Shown one piece after another: positions 54,695-62,716 of a DNA stretch of 64,000 bases. The stretch is taken from NCBI GenBank assembly GCA_016293915.1, contig JAEDCY010000003.1, positions 68,976 to 132,975 of the forward strand. The letters run 5' to 3'. Under the pieces are notes generated by a model. The model ran no database searches, had not been told where the DNA came from, and was given only the letters and a program-made list of their open reading frames with translations. This DNA comes from Treponema sp. Its GTDB lineage: Bacteria; Spirochaetota; Spirochaetia; Treponematales; Treponemataceae. The position numbers and the translations under genes were made by a program. Position 1 is the first letter of the stretch; the number at the start of each line of letters is the position of its first letter.

Positions 54695-56248
54695 ATGAAT
54701 CGTTTCTGGGGATATGACATTATAAAAAACTCTTTTGTGCCGCGCCAGGATGAATCGCTTTCAGTTTTCCCTACCATTATAAACATAAAGCAGAAAACGG
54801 TTTTCTGCCGCCAGCACAAGCGGTGGGAAAACATTGCCGCCTTCCAGCAGAATGTGCTGAAGACCGCCTGCGGAAAACTTTACACCGGCCCTTTTACACA
54901 GGATGAAACTATTTTTAATTATAATTATGTCGTAAGCAAAAAAGAGGGCAACTGGTATATCAAGGTTAATTCACAGACGGTCTCAACAAAAAACAGACGC
55001 CTGCTGGAAAACATTTACGAAGTAAACACTAAAAGAAAGCGTCTTTTCAAAAACGGAACACCGATTTTTGAGCGTAAAGATCTGACCGGAGTTCTCTGCA
55101 AGGAAATCACTTCTGAAATCTTACGCGACATGGGAGCGGCCTACAAGGAAGAGTTTGGCATCTGCCCTACGGTTGCCTCAAAGCTCGGGGGCTTAAGTGT
55201 TATTCTGGGCTATATGCTCAGCCCTTTCAACATCAACTTTTACCGCATTGCCCAACACTGGGGCTTGAATCCTTACGACCCGGATTTTGCGGCTCTTTCT
55301 TCGGGCAACACCCCGACAGCAGAAAACGAAATGTTTGACAGCATGGGCATTAAGCCGACAAAAACGCTACGCAAGCTTTATCAAAAATTTCCTCAGAGCG
55401 TAATCTGCTATGCGGCCGCTCAGGATATGGGCTTTACCGATGTAAATCTTCTTCAAAAATCCCCTGCTCCATCTTTTTACGCTTTTCTAAAATACTTTAT
55501 GATTTCTTTTGCGGGCGGCCAGATTACTTACATTATCCGGGAACCGCTCAAGCAATTTGTACGCGACATGCTTGCCCTTTCAAAGCAAAAAACCGTGTGG
55601 AATTCTATCGAGCGCACCGTGGGCTTTTTTGCAAATCACACAGTCTCACCAATAATCATTACTGATGCAATCAATATGTATTATGTATGCTCCCGTCATC
55701 TTACAAATCAGGAAAAAAAAGAAGTAATGCGTGAGGGCTTTAATCAGTACACCCATGACTTTTTTCTCCGACGACAGGAGCAGCTGAATCTTGAAGGATT
55801 AATATCAAGCCACAAGGTTGAGGCTAATGTTCCTTTTACCATCGAGCCTGAATTTATGGCTCTGGAGTATAAGGCCGGTCGTCAGTTCCGGGAAAATCCG
55901 GTTACCAAAGAGCTGGAAGAAGTGCCCGATAAAGAACGCTTCTGTTTTTATGTAGCAAAGGATAGTTATACCCTCAAACAAATCGGAAGCGCAATGAGCA
56001 ACTGCGTTGGCTGGGGTTACAAGAATGCGGTGCTGGAAAGGCGGGCAACAATTGTCTATGCAATGTTCCAGAACAAATACCGCATATGCATAGAGGTAAC
56101 TCCGGACTTTTCAATAAGGCAGGCACTGGGCCCTCATAACACTCAGCTTTGTGATGACGCTCTTCAAGCTTTTTTCGAATGGTGCGACAAAAAAGATATC
56201 AAAAGACCCCACGCCTTCGGACAAATTCATGTTGCTCCGCGCGGGTAA
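54695..56248 (+). CDS. PcfJ-like protein
   Basis: The 517-residue protein has a C-terminal segment, about residues 415-505, that fits the PcfJ-like pattern: SAMSNCVGWGYKNAVLERRA, ATIVYAMFQNKYRICIEVTP, then QALGPHNTQLCDDALQAFFE. The N-terminal 200 residues have no recognised domain; the middle is helical. PcfJ-like proteins occur on conjugative plasmids and in phage-type loci; their biochemistry is unknown. Paired with the AAA+ gene and ended by a terminator. The codon and base use is richer in GC than the surrounding accessory genes. Confidence 0.72.
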   Translation: MNRFWGYDIIKNSFVPRQDESLSVFPTIINIKQKTVFCRQHKRWENIAAFQQNVLKTACGKLYTGPFTQDETIFNYNYVVSKKEGNWYIKVNSQTVSTKNRRLLENIYEVNTKRKRLFKNGTPIFERKDLTGVLCKEITSEILRDMGAAYKEEFGICPTVASKLGGLSVILGYMLSPFNINFYRIAQHWGLNPYDPDFAALSSGNTPTAENEMFDSMGIKPTKTLRKLYQKFPQSVICYAAAQDMGFTDVNLLQKSPAPSFYAFLKYFMISFAGGQITYIIREPLKQFVRDMLALSKQKTVWNSIERTVGFFANHTVSPIIITDAINMYYVCSRHLTNQEKKEVMREGFNQYTHDFFLRRQEQLNLEGLISSHKVEANVPFTIEPEFMALEYKAGRQFRENPVTKELEEVPDKERFCFYVAKDSYTLKQIGSAMSNCVGWGYKNAVLERRATIVYAMFQNKYRICIEVTPDFSIRQALGPHNTQLCDDALQAFFEWCDKKDIKRPHAFGQIHVAPRG

Positions 56249-56321
56249 AAGTTATACAAAATCATGCAGTTTATCTCGCAGCCCTTGTTCTACCACTCTT
56301 ATTTTGTCTAGGTATTTTTTT

Positions 56322-56352
56322 TGCAAAAATTTCAAAGTTTTTGCATTTTTTT
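56322..56352 (+). terminator. Terminator of the AAA+/PcfJ unit
   Basis: TGCAAAAA-tttcaaag-TTTTTGCA is followed by seven T. It separates the two-gene unit from the downstream sigma gene. Confidence 0.85.
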
Positions 56353-56463
56353 GGAATTTAGGAAGGCCTGCCTGCCTATATTGTTAACACCATAAATCAA
56401 TAACACAAACAATTTGATCTCTCTTTTTATTTTTTTGACATTTTAATATGCCAGGAGTTTTCT

Positions 56464-57117
56464 ATGTCTATGTCCATCTTTCCACACTTCAACACTCTTT
56501 CTCGTGATGAGGAATACCAGCTAGCTCTTCAGGCTAAGAAGGGTGATAAAAAAGCCCGCAATACCCTTATTCTTTCCAACATTCCTTTCGCGATAAAATA
56601 TTCCCTCAGCTTCTTGGGCTATAAAATTGACCCGGAAGATCTTTCTCAAATAGGTCTTATCGGTCTGATTGAAGCCGTAGACAAATTTGATGGCGGAAAG
56701 GGCTTTCGTGTTATAACTTATGCAAAATGGTGGATTCGTAAAGAAATTGAAGAGGCTGCCGGAAAAACCAGAAAAGAGTCTTCTACTACACCTTTTTCCA
56801 GACTGGTTAAAAACGAACCGGACTTTGATGAAGAAGCATTTATTTCATCTCTTGGCGACAATTCTGAAAATCCGGTTGAAGAAGAGTGCATCGAAAACGA
56901 AAAGCACTACCGTGTAAGAAAGGCACTCGACGGGCTTTCTGAAAGAGACTCTGACATTATTAACCGCCATTACGGTCTTGACGGCAGGGAAGAAGAATCA
57001 TTTAATGATATTGCCGAAAGCTATGGTCTTTCAAAGGCCCGCATCCATCAGCTTGAGCAGGCCGCATTCAATTCTTTAAGAAGCGAGCTTGGCGATTTGT
57101 ATGATTTATGCGCATAA
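56464..57117 (+). CDS. Short sigma-70-family factor (non-ECF)
   Basis: The 217-residue protein has region 1.2 (LSRDEEYQLALQAKKGDKKA), region 2 with the core-binding and -10 elements (NIPFAIKYSLSFLGYKIDPE, ITYAKWWIRKEIEEAAGK) and region 4 (LSERDSDIINRHYGL; AESYGLSKARIHQLEQAAFN). A short variable segment (about residues 105-145) replaces region 3. So it is an alternative sigma of the RpoH/sporulation/phage type rather than ECF. A ribosome-binding site CAGGAG precedes ATG. It has no anti-sigma neighbour. Confidence 0.9.
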   Translation: MSMSIFPHFNTLSRDEEYQLALQAKKGDKKARNTLILSNIPFAIKYSLSFLGYKIDPEDLSQIGLIGLIEAVDKFDGGKGFRVITYAKWWIRKEIEEAAGKTRKESSTTPFSRLVKNEPDFDEEAFISSLGDNSENPVEEECIENEKHYRVRKALDGLSERDSDIINRHYGLDGREEESFNDIAESYGLSKARIHQLEQAAFNSLRSELGDLYDLCA

Positions 57118-57144
57118 AAAGGCAAGAAAAGTAAGGAGGAAAAT

Positions 57145-57396
57145 TTGAGTAACGAAAGCAAACATAATTCATCACTCAGAGACCTTGCGATTTCAATGCA
57201 CTGCATGACATTCACTATATGTCTTACTATGATTGATGCTTCACTACCTGAAGATTATGATAGAAGCTTGCTTCATAAAATCAAAAAACTTGCAGAAGAT
57301 TGTAAAACTCCTGCAAGTCTAAATAAACTGCTAAATAGCTGCAAGTCCGCCCTTGAGGTCTTCGATGATGTCATCAACATTTTCGAGGCCGACTGA
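57145..57396 (+). CDS. Small protein of unknown function after the sigma gene
   Basis: The 83-residue protein starts at TTG 57145 behind AGGAGG. It is mostly helical, with three Cys in the first half and an acidic end (SALEVFDDVINIFEAD). It follows the sigma gene by 27 nt and overlaps the 3' end of metY by 66 nt on the opposite strand. I recognise no family. A role as sigma regulator is possible only from position. Confidence 0.6.
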   Translation: MSNESKHNSSLRDLAISMHCMTFTICLTMIDASLPEDYDRSLLHKIKKLAEDCKTPASLNKLLNSCKSALEVFDDVINIFEAD

Positions 57397-58608
57397 AACG
57401 CGAACCATACCGCCGTCGATTCCGGCTGCAACGAGCTGCTCGTCTGTAAGCTGGCGGTGAGTTGCGCTGGCCGGGTGAAGAACGCAGGTGCGGATGTCGG
57501 CAACGTGAACTTCGTCGCAGGCAAGCTTGAGGGCATCCATAAAACGAACAGCTGCTGCACGGCCCCCCTTAATGCTGATAGAGATAACGCCACAAGTTCC
57601 GTTTGGAAGATACTTCTGTGCACGCTCGTAGTACTTGTCACCCGGAATGCCAGGATATGTCACTTTAGCAATTTTGTCGGAGGTCTTGAAGAACTCTGCA
57701 ACCTTGCGGGCATTGGCGCAATAGCGTTCCATACGAACCGGGAGAGTCTCAAGTCCCATATTCAGATAGAAGGCGCTCTGTGCAGCAGGGTAACAACCAA
57801 AGTCACGCATAAGCTGAGTGCGGGCTTTTACGATGTAAGCGGCCTTACCGAAATCTCCAACATAGCGGAGACCATGGTAGCTTTCATCAGGCTCAACCAT
57901 ATCAGCAAACTTACCGGTTGCCTTATAAGCCTTTTCCCAGTCAAAGTTTCCAGAATCTACGATTGCACCACCGCCCTGAACAGCGTGACCATCCATATAT
58001 TTTGTTGTTGAGTGAACTACAATGTCTGCGCCCCATTCAAATGGACGGCAGAGAACTGGAGTTGCAAAAGTGTTATCTACAATAAGAGGAAGATTGTTGT
58101 CGTGAGCAGCCTTAGCCCAGGTTTCAAAATCAAAAACTGTAAGGGCCGGGTTTGCAATTGTCTCACCAAAAATACACTTTGTATTAGGCTTGATTGCCTT
58201 GCAGATTTCTTCATAGCTGGCATCAACATCAACCCAGATACATTCAATCCCAAGCTTCTTAAGAGTGAAGCCAAAGAGATTTATAGTTCCGCCGTAAATT
58301 GATGAAGAAGCGATGAAGCTATCGCCGGCACAACAAAGATTCAAAACAGAGAGAAGCGAAGCAGCCTGACCAGAGCTTGTAAGCATACAGCCAACTCCAC
58401 CTTCAAGGTCTGCAATCTTTTTTTCAACTGCATCACAGGTAGGGTTAGCAAAACGTGAATACATAAATTCAGTAGGCTTATCAAAAAGAGCCGCAACGTG
58501 GTCGCAGCTGTCAAAGCGGTAAGTAGTGCTCTGCACGATTGGGATAGTTCCAGGTCCGCCATTTTCCGGCTTATAGCCTGAGTGTAAAACTTTAGTTTCG
58601 ATTTTCAT
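57331..58608 (-). CDS. metY: O-acetylhomoserine sulfhydrylase
   Basis: The 425-residue PLP enzyme makes homocysteine from O-acetylhomoserine and sulfide. Cys/Met-metabolism signatures: GTIPIVQSTTYRFDSCDHVA, YSRFANPTCDAVEKKIADLE, and the PLP lysine in HSTTKYMDGH. ATG 58608 has a GAGG site; an upstream in-frame ATG at 58674 would extend into the leader. The leader contains GGTGG/CCACC pairing but I see no known SAM riboswitch. Its partner cysE is elsewhere in this window. Confidence 0.92.
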   Translation of the reverse strand: MKIETKVLHSGYKPENGGPGTIPIVQSTTYRFDSCDHVAALFDKPTEFMYSRFANPTCDAVEKKIADLEGGVGCMLTSSGQAASLLSVLNLCCAGDSFIASSSIYGGTINLFGFTLKKLGIECIWVDVDASYEEICKAIKPNTKCIFGETIANPALTVFDFETWAKAAHDNNLPLIVDNTFATPVLCRPFEWGADIVVHSTTKYMDGHAVQGGGAIVDSGNFDWEKAYKATGKFADMVEPDESYHGLRYVGDFGKAAYIVKARTQLMRDFGCYPAAQSAFYLNMGLETLPVRMERYCANARKVAEFFKTSDKIAKVTYPGIPGDKYYERAQKYLPNGTCGVISISIKGGRAAAVRFMDALKLACDEVHVADIRTCVLHPASATHRQLTDEQLVAAGIDGGMVRVSVGLENVDDIIEDLKGGLAAI

Positions 58609-58747
58609 AATTGCGCCTCTTTTTTTCCTGATTTGTTGAGCGGTGGGGCCATAGAAAAAAGCTTGAACCACCATGTAATAGGCTTAAATTATACTGAAAA
58701 ACTTTAATATGATAAATATCTTTTATTTTCAGTTTTATTTCTGGTAT

Positions 58748-59107
58748 TTATTTCCAGCCTTCCCAGATTTTCTGCGCCATACCAACTGTCGCCTCAGTTT
58801 TTCCGTTACGACATACCGGCTGCTTCATAAGTGCCGCCTGATTTTCAAAGAGCTTTTCTTCTTTTTCGCTGTCGTCCAGATAAGCGATGCTGGCGTAGTC
58901 TTTTGACTTTTTATCAATCAGTGCGTCGAGGGCAGCATCACGTCCACCTTCCGTTCTGGCAAGGACCGTCACAACAGAATCAAACTCGCCGGCCGACATC
59001 TCTTTTTCCTTGAGGTCCACAAACTGAAAAGGAATGCGGCGCTCCTTAAAAAATCTCTGCGCCGCCTTACAATCAAAACTTTTATTCGTTCCAAAAATCT
59101 GTATCAT
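58748..59107 (-). CDS. ArsC/Spx-family thioredoxin-fold protein
   Basis: The 119-residue protein starts MIQIFGTNKSFDCKAAQRFF, then KERRIPFQFVDLKEKEMSAG. The single early Cys and thioredoxin-like order place it in the ArsC/YffB/Spx-like group; the second and third Cys of true arsenate reductases are not evident, so another thiol-linked role is likely. ATG 59107 is the natural start; the in-frame upstream extension reads into repeat DNA. Confidence 0.82.
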   Translation of the reverse strand: MIQIFGTNKSFDCKAAQRFFKERRIPFQFVDLKEKEMSAGEFDSVVTVLARTEGGRDAALDALIDKKSKDYASIAYLDDSEKEEKLFENQAALMKQPVCRNGKTEATVGMAQKIWEGWK

Positions 59108-59200
59108 AAAATCAGTATAGCAGAAAACGCAACTATAAGTAACCAAATTGCAACTATGGTTTGATTTTCGCGAAACAAAAAGTATGATATTAATAATTAT

Positions 59201-59345
59201 AAGGGCGCAACCGCCGCAAGCGGCGGTCGGGCTTTCCGCCATTCCGCTATCGCTCCAGCCTCCGCACTCGTTCACTAACTAACGTTAGTTCACTCGCTTA
59301 CGGTGGCCGCCTTCGGCGTGGCTACAATCCCTTGCGCAGGAGTAA
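59201..59345. repeat. GC-rich structured element (R3) at the edge of the accessory region
   Basis: A locally GC-rich 145 bp with ACCGCCGC-aa-GCGGCGGT (59210-59227), a perfect 14-bp palindrome AACTAACGTTAGTT (59277-59290) and further GC hairpins ending at the next gene's ribosome-binding site. Only one copy is in the window. It marks the change from core to accessory DNA. Confidence 0.65.
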
Positions 59346-59348
59346 ATC

Positions 59349-59570
59349 ATGAACTTTTCGGAAAAACTACAGATACTTGTAATTATATTCACAATAAACC
59401 GTCATTCTTACGGTATGAATTCAATCAGAGACACATTTGTAAATAATTTGAAGTACTACAGAAATCAAAAAGGTATTTCACAGGAAAAACTTTCGTATGC
59501 TGTAGAGAAAAGCATTGCATACATAAACCAAATTGAAAAAGATGTAAAAGATGTTTGTAAGCTTGTGTAA
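59349..59570 (+). pseudogene. Truncated XRE-family DNA-binding protein
   Basis: The 73-residue frame has an XRE helix-turn-helix (NNLKYYRNQKGISQEKLSYA, VEKSIAYINQIEKD) but stops immediately after helix 4, where family members continue for more than 15 residues. Two starts are possible: ATG 59349 (with AGGAG, odd hydrophobic N-terminus) and ATG 59415 (no site). It ends head-on against the yoeB stop. It looks cut off by the accessory insertion. Confidence 0.6.
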
Positions 59571-59844
59571 TTATTTTTCTTGTTTATAATGAGTTCCACA
59601 CTGAACTATATAAAGTTTATCACCTTCGACTTTGTAAACGAGTCTGTTTTCAAGGTCAATTCGTCGACTCCAGTAATCAGATAATTCATATTTTAATGGC
59701 TCAGGTTGCCCACGTCCTTTATCGACCCCATTACGTTCGATATCTCTTATAAGAATATGAACCATTTTTATTTGCTTCTGTTGATGAAGTTCAAAAAAAA
59801 TTGCAATATCCATCCCAGACAATATCTGCCCAAATTTTGATCAT
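59571..59844 (-). pseudogene. yoeB: YoeB/Txe-type mRNA interferase toxin, frameshifted
   Basis: ATG 59844 gives MIKIWADIVWDGYCNFF, then a stop caused by an eight-T run (59793-59800). Dropping one T joins it to ELHQQKQIKMVHILIRDIER and the rest of YoeB to a stop at 59571, total about 90 residues. The second part keeps the catalytic set: Glu in GQPEP, Arg in SRRID, and the terminal HY. It is preceded by a RelB-family antitoxin 2 nt away. Either a decayed toxin or one restored by slippage. Confidence 0.85.
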
Positions 59845-59846
59845 TA

Positions 59847-60104
59847 CTACTTCTCCTTTAGCTCATGAATCTTTCCATTTCCACTTTCTATTTGAGCGAT
59901 TCCCTGACGAAGATATTTCATATTCTCCTCAGAATAAATATATGGATCATCAACTACTTTCAATTCAAACGGGATTCCTTTTTCACGAATTGTAGCCTTA
60001 ACAAAAGCATTTATTGCAGTTGATACATTGAGGCCAATAGATGTAAGAATAGATTCAAAAGAACTTTTATCTTCATTTTCGATTTTTGCAGAAATTGTAG
60101 TCAT
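59847..60104 (-). CDS. RelB/DinJ-family antitoxin
   Basis: The 85-residue protein has the N-terminal ribbon-helix-helix (MTTISAKIENEDKSSFESIL) and TSIGLNVSTAINAFVKATIR EKGIPFELK, the RelB/DinJ signature; the C-terminus neutralises the toxin. Stop is 2 nt before the yoeB ATG. GGAGG precedes the start and an imperfect palindrome lies in the promoter. Confidence 0.9.
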   Translation of the reverse strand: MTTISAKIENEDKSSFESILTSIGLNVSTAINAFVKATIREKGIPFELKVVDDPYIYSEENMKYLRQGIAQIESGNGKIHELKEK

Positions 60105-60123
60105 ATTTACTACCTCCGCTTAC

Positions 60124-60153
60124 AATATACTATTAATTAGTTTCATTTGTCAA
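60124..60153 (-). promoter_or_regulatory. Promoter and operator of the toxin-antitoxin pair
   Basis: Minus strand: consensus -35 TTGACA (60148-60153), an 18-bp spacer, -10 TATATT (60124-60129). ACTATTAATTAGT (60129-60141), an imperfect dyad overlapping the -10 and spacer, is a plausible site for RelB-type autorepression. Confidence 0.7.
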
Positions 60154-60158
60154 ATTTC

Positions 60159-60323
60159 CTATAAATTCCACCTATACAACGTATATCTTTCATGCAAATG
60201 TCTCTCCTTTTCGCTTATTACATTTTTCAATCTCAAAAAGACTAATAGTTGCAACAATTTACAAAATTGTACTGATTCTTCAAAATCTCTAACAATAAGA
60301 TATATAGAACCCTGTGAAATCAT
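60159..60323 (-). pseudogene. VOC-family protein remnant
   Basis: ATG 60323 has GAGGAG 7 nt upstream and reads MISQGSIYLIVRDFEESVQF CKLLQ, the first strand and helix of a glyoxalase/bleomycin-resistance (VOC) protein, which normally runs 110-130 residues. After about residue 25 the similarity ends and the frame stops at 54. It is a deletion remnant rather than a complete gene. Confidence 0.5.
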
Positions 60324-60350
60324 ACATTAGCTCCTCTTATGAAAACTAAA

Positions 60351-60393
60351 ATCTTTTGTTGCTTTCAATCTCTCCGCAAGACTGAAATTTGTC
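60351..60393 (-). repeat. R4 cassette-associated imperfect palindrome, copy A
   Basis: Plus strand: arm AAACTAAAAT, exactly 10 nt, TTTCAATCT, a 7-nt loop, AGACTGAAATTT. The 9-bp stem TTTCAATCT/AGACTGAAA (one G-T) is conserved. It lies 66 nt after the HD-GYP stop in gene direction. Confidence 0.75.
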
Positions 60394-60458
60394 GAATAGA
60401 GAAATTCCTTATTTGTCTGTGTGGTAGCTAACTTCTAAAAACTGAGCAAGCAAGTTTT

Positions 60459-61718
60459 TTATCCGTGCATGCAATATTCTTTGTCCGCTTCTATCAGTGC
60501 AAGCATGATATCCGCAAACACAGGATCGAACTGTGTTCCCTTCCCTTTCCTGATTTCTTCCTTGACTTTCTCCTGGGGCATTAATTCTCTATAACTTCTA
60601 TTGGATGTCATTGCATCATAAGCATCTGCAACCGCAATGATTCTGGCAATTTCAGGAATATCCTGTCCTGCCATACCAAGGGGATAACCCTTGCCATCAT
60701 ATCGTTCATGATGAAATCTGGCACCAATCGCAATAGCCGGCAGTTCTTCGATATTTTTCAGTATATTATATCCAATTGCCGGATGTCCTTTGATGATCGC
60801 ATACTCCTCATCACTCAGTTTCGTCGGTTTGTTAATGATCTGATCGGGTATTCCTATTTTCCCAACATCATGCAGTAATGCGATAAAATAAATATTCTTC
60901 TGTTGCTCTTCATCTTTACCATACTTTTCTGCAATCATCTTGGAATACTGTGCAACACGGGTGGAATGACCGTTCGTGTAGGCATCCTTAGCATCAATAG
61001 CCGCTGAGAATGCAATCATTGATTGCAGTGACAGCTTCTCTATTTTATTTGCACGTTCTTCCAACAAATGTGTTTGTGCTTTAATCTCCTTCTGCATATT
61101 ATGCTTTAGCAGAAATGCTTCTGCCTGGATATGCTGAGAAAATCCGGCTTCAATGGTACACAATATGGAAAAAGAAACAACATTGATCATGTCAACGAGC
61201 AATATCCCCATATCTTTCGTCTGCAGGGCTATCACCACATATACAATGATCATTGTTGCTCGGATCAAGACAGAAAAAAGTAAAACATCGTACAACATCA
61301 TAGGAATAATAACAAGAAGTACGATAAATACTGCCGCCTCTGCCTCCGGTGACTTGATTGCTCCAAGAACAATTCCGAAGGACAATAGGGAAACCTCAAA
61401 AATGTACTTTACGCTTTCTCCTGCCGCTCTATGATTTTGGGCTATGGTTCTAAAAGCACACATGACCAAAAAGGAAACGATAAACTGAATCAAATACAAA
61501 AATCTGTTTCCTATTATGGAGTCAATCAGATAACTACTTATGTACAATCCCAAAAACAAAAATGCGGACACGCTGGAATATATGGTCATATTCCTCAGAT
61601 TTTTTTCATATATTTCGCCCTGTATGGTTGCATATTCGTCTTTTTCCATACCGTCATACATAAAAAAAGAAATCATTTTTCCCCACATTTCTCTGTAAGT
61701 ACGCTTCTCCCTTTTCAT
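60459..61718 (-). CDS. HD-GYP c-di-GMP phosphodiesterase with membrane domain
   Basis: The 419-residue protein has an N-terminal module of about six membrane segments (about residues 30-200), a short coiled coil, and an HD-GYP domain (about 220-410): HSTRVAQYSKMIAEKYG, LLHDVGKIGIPDQIIN, FHHERYDGKGYPLGMAGQDI. The HD and GYP residues are intact, so it should cleave c-di-GMP. ATG 61718 has GGGGGA at 6 nt; ATG 61730 is also in frame. The gene sits inside the cassette array. Confidence 0.9.
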   Translation of the reverse strand: MKREKRTYREMWGKMISFFMYDGMEKDEYATIQGEIYEKNLRNMTIYSSVSAFLFLGLYISSYLIDSIIGNRFLYLIQFIVSFLVMCAFRTIAQNHRAAGESVKYIFEVSLLSFGIVLGAIKSPEAEAAVFIVLLVIIPMMLYDVLLFSVLIRATMIIVYVVIALQTKDMGILLVDMINVVSFSILCTIEAGFSQHIQAEAFLLKHNMQKEIKAQTHLLEERANKIEKLSLQSMIAFSAAIDAKDAYTNGHSTRVAQYSKMIAEKYGKDEEQQKNIYFIALLHDVGKIGIPDQIINKPTKLSDEEYAIIKGHPAIGYNILKNIEELPAIAIGARFHHERYDGKGYPLGMAGQDIPEIARIIAVADAYDAMTSNRSYRELMPQEKVKEEIRKGKGTQFDPVFADIMLALIEADKEYCMHG

Positions 61719-61759
61719 TTGTTCCCCCATTAAGTTTTTCAGAAATTTATCAATTCTGC

Positions 61760-61811
61760 AAATTCAAATCTTCTGTTGCTTTCAATCTCTCCACAAGACT
61801 GAAATTTTCTG
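61760..61811 (-). repeat. R4 repeat, copy B
   Basis: Arm AAATTCAAAT (61760-61769), 10 nt, TTTCAATCT, loop, AGACTGAAATTT. The central 30 bp differ from copy A by a single base. It lies about 30 nt after the DUF5131 gene stop. Confidence 0.8.
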
Positions 61812-61841
61812 TTGTCTCCACTATCTTTACAAGACAATTAT

Positions 61842-62558
61842 TTACTCAGTGCCAAGAAAATTTATATTTGCTAATTTTGCTTGTCTGGTCAAATCCTTCG
61901 TCTGAATTTTATATTCCTTACCATCTTTCACAAAGTATGTTCCACACTGTCTGAATTCAAAACTAACGTTTTTGTTTACACATTGTTTTCTAATATTCAA
62001 TACCCAATCGTAGTAAAGTGGTCTTGCATTTATGTCAGATTCTCCACCTACAACAACCAATTCTATTCCATCAAGGTATTTTTCAATTTCAATGTTTTCA
62101 ATCAAAGGTTGTGCAGTAATGCATTTATGCTTAATTGGCAGTTTTTGAAAAATGGACAATTTGTAGTCTGCATTTCTCTGATTTTCAATCGTGCAACAGA
62201 TAACTACATTTTCATAGCCGTTCTCCCAATCTTTTGGAATACAATGTGAAAATCTGTCAATTCTCTTAGTTAAGAATAAAAAAGTGCAGTCTTGCCTTTC
62301 TCTTATCATTTTCCAACACTCATCACGCCATTCGTCTGCTTCTTCTATAAAAAAATCTGATGAAAAACAAAGATAGACCATTCCTGATTTCATTTTATAT
62401 GAACCATTCTTTAGCTTTTCAATAGGCTTACCGAAATCTTTTGTTCTAACAATGTCACTCGTATTGATTCCTCTTTTATAATCTCCTTTGTGAATATAAC
62501 AGTGCAGGCAACCATCACTACATTTTTTACATCCACGCCACGGGTTCCACATTGACAT
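61842..62558 (-). CDS. DUF5131 (phage Gp37/Gp68-like) protein
   Basis: The 238-residue protein opens MSMWNPWRGCKKCSDGCLHC, a Cys-rich signature (C-x2-C-x3-C-x2-C) resembling an iron-sulfur or zinc site, followed by VYLCFSSDFFIEEADEWRDE, FLFLTKRIDRFSHCIP and VVGGESDINARPLYYDWVLN. This matches the DUF5131 family of phage-related proteins, whose activity is unknown. All its Cys are retained. Confidence 0.88.
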   Translation of the reverse strand: MSMWNPWRGCKKCSDGCLHCYIHKGDYKRGINTSDIVRTKDFGKPIEKLKNGSYKMKSGMVYLCFSSDFFIEEADEWRDECWKMIRERQDCTFLFLTKRIDRFSHCIPKDWENGYENVVICCTIENQRNADYKLSIFQKLPIKHKCITAQPLIENIEIEKYLDGIELVVVGGESDINARPLYYDWVLNIRKQCVNKNVSFEFRQCGTYFVKDGKEYKIQTKDLTRQAKLANINFLGTE

Positions 62559-62662
62559 TTCTTACCCCCACCTAAAATCTTGATTTCTCATAATTGTATG
62601 GAATACTAGAACCAACAACTACATCCTCAATCTTATCAATAATCAACCATATATACAGTGCG

Positions 62663-62716
62663 ACAAATTCAAATTCATGTGCGCTTTCAATCTGACCGGA
62701 AGACTGAAATTTGTCA
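62663..62716 (-). repeat. R4 repeat, copy C
   Basis: Arm GACAAATTCAAAT, 10 nt, TTTCAATCT, loop, AGACTGAAATTTGTC. The outer arms GACAAATT..CA and TGAAATTTGTC pair with one bulged base, the symmetry expected of an attC-like site. It overlaps the grpB-like stop codon by 3 nt. Confidence 0.75.

Noticed and set aside
58609..58740. SAM riboswitch upstream of metY
   Set aside because: A GGTGG/CCACC pairing is present but the conserved core of SAM-I, SAM-II or related classes is not recognisable.
59107..59275. Longer ArsC-like protein starting at 59275
   Set aside because: The extra 56 residues are hydrophobic, low-complexity and encoded by repeat and promoter DNA; family alignment begins at MIQIFGTNK.
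61725..61745. Second sigma-54 promoter near the DUF5131 gene (TTGGCAC on the minus strand near 61850)
   Set aside because: The required GC 10 bp after GG is missing, so the match is to the -24 half only.
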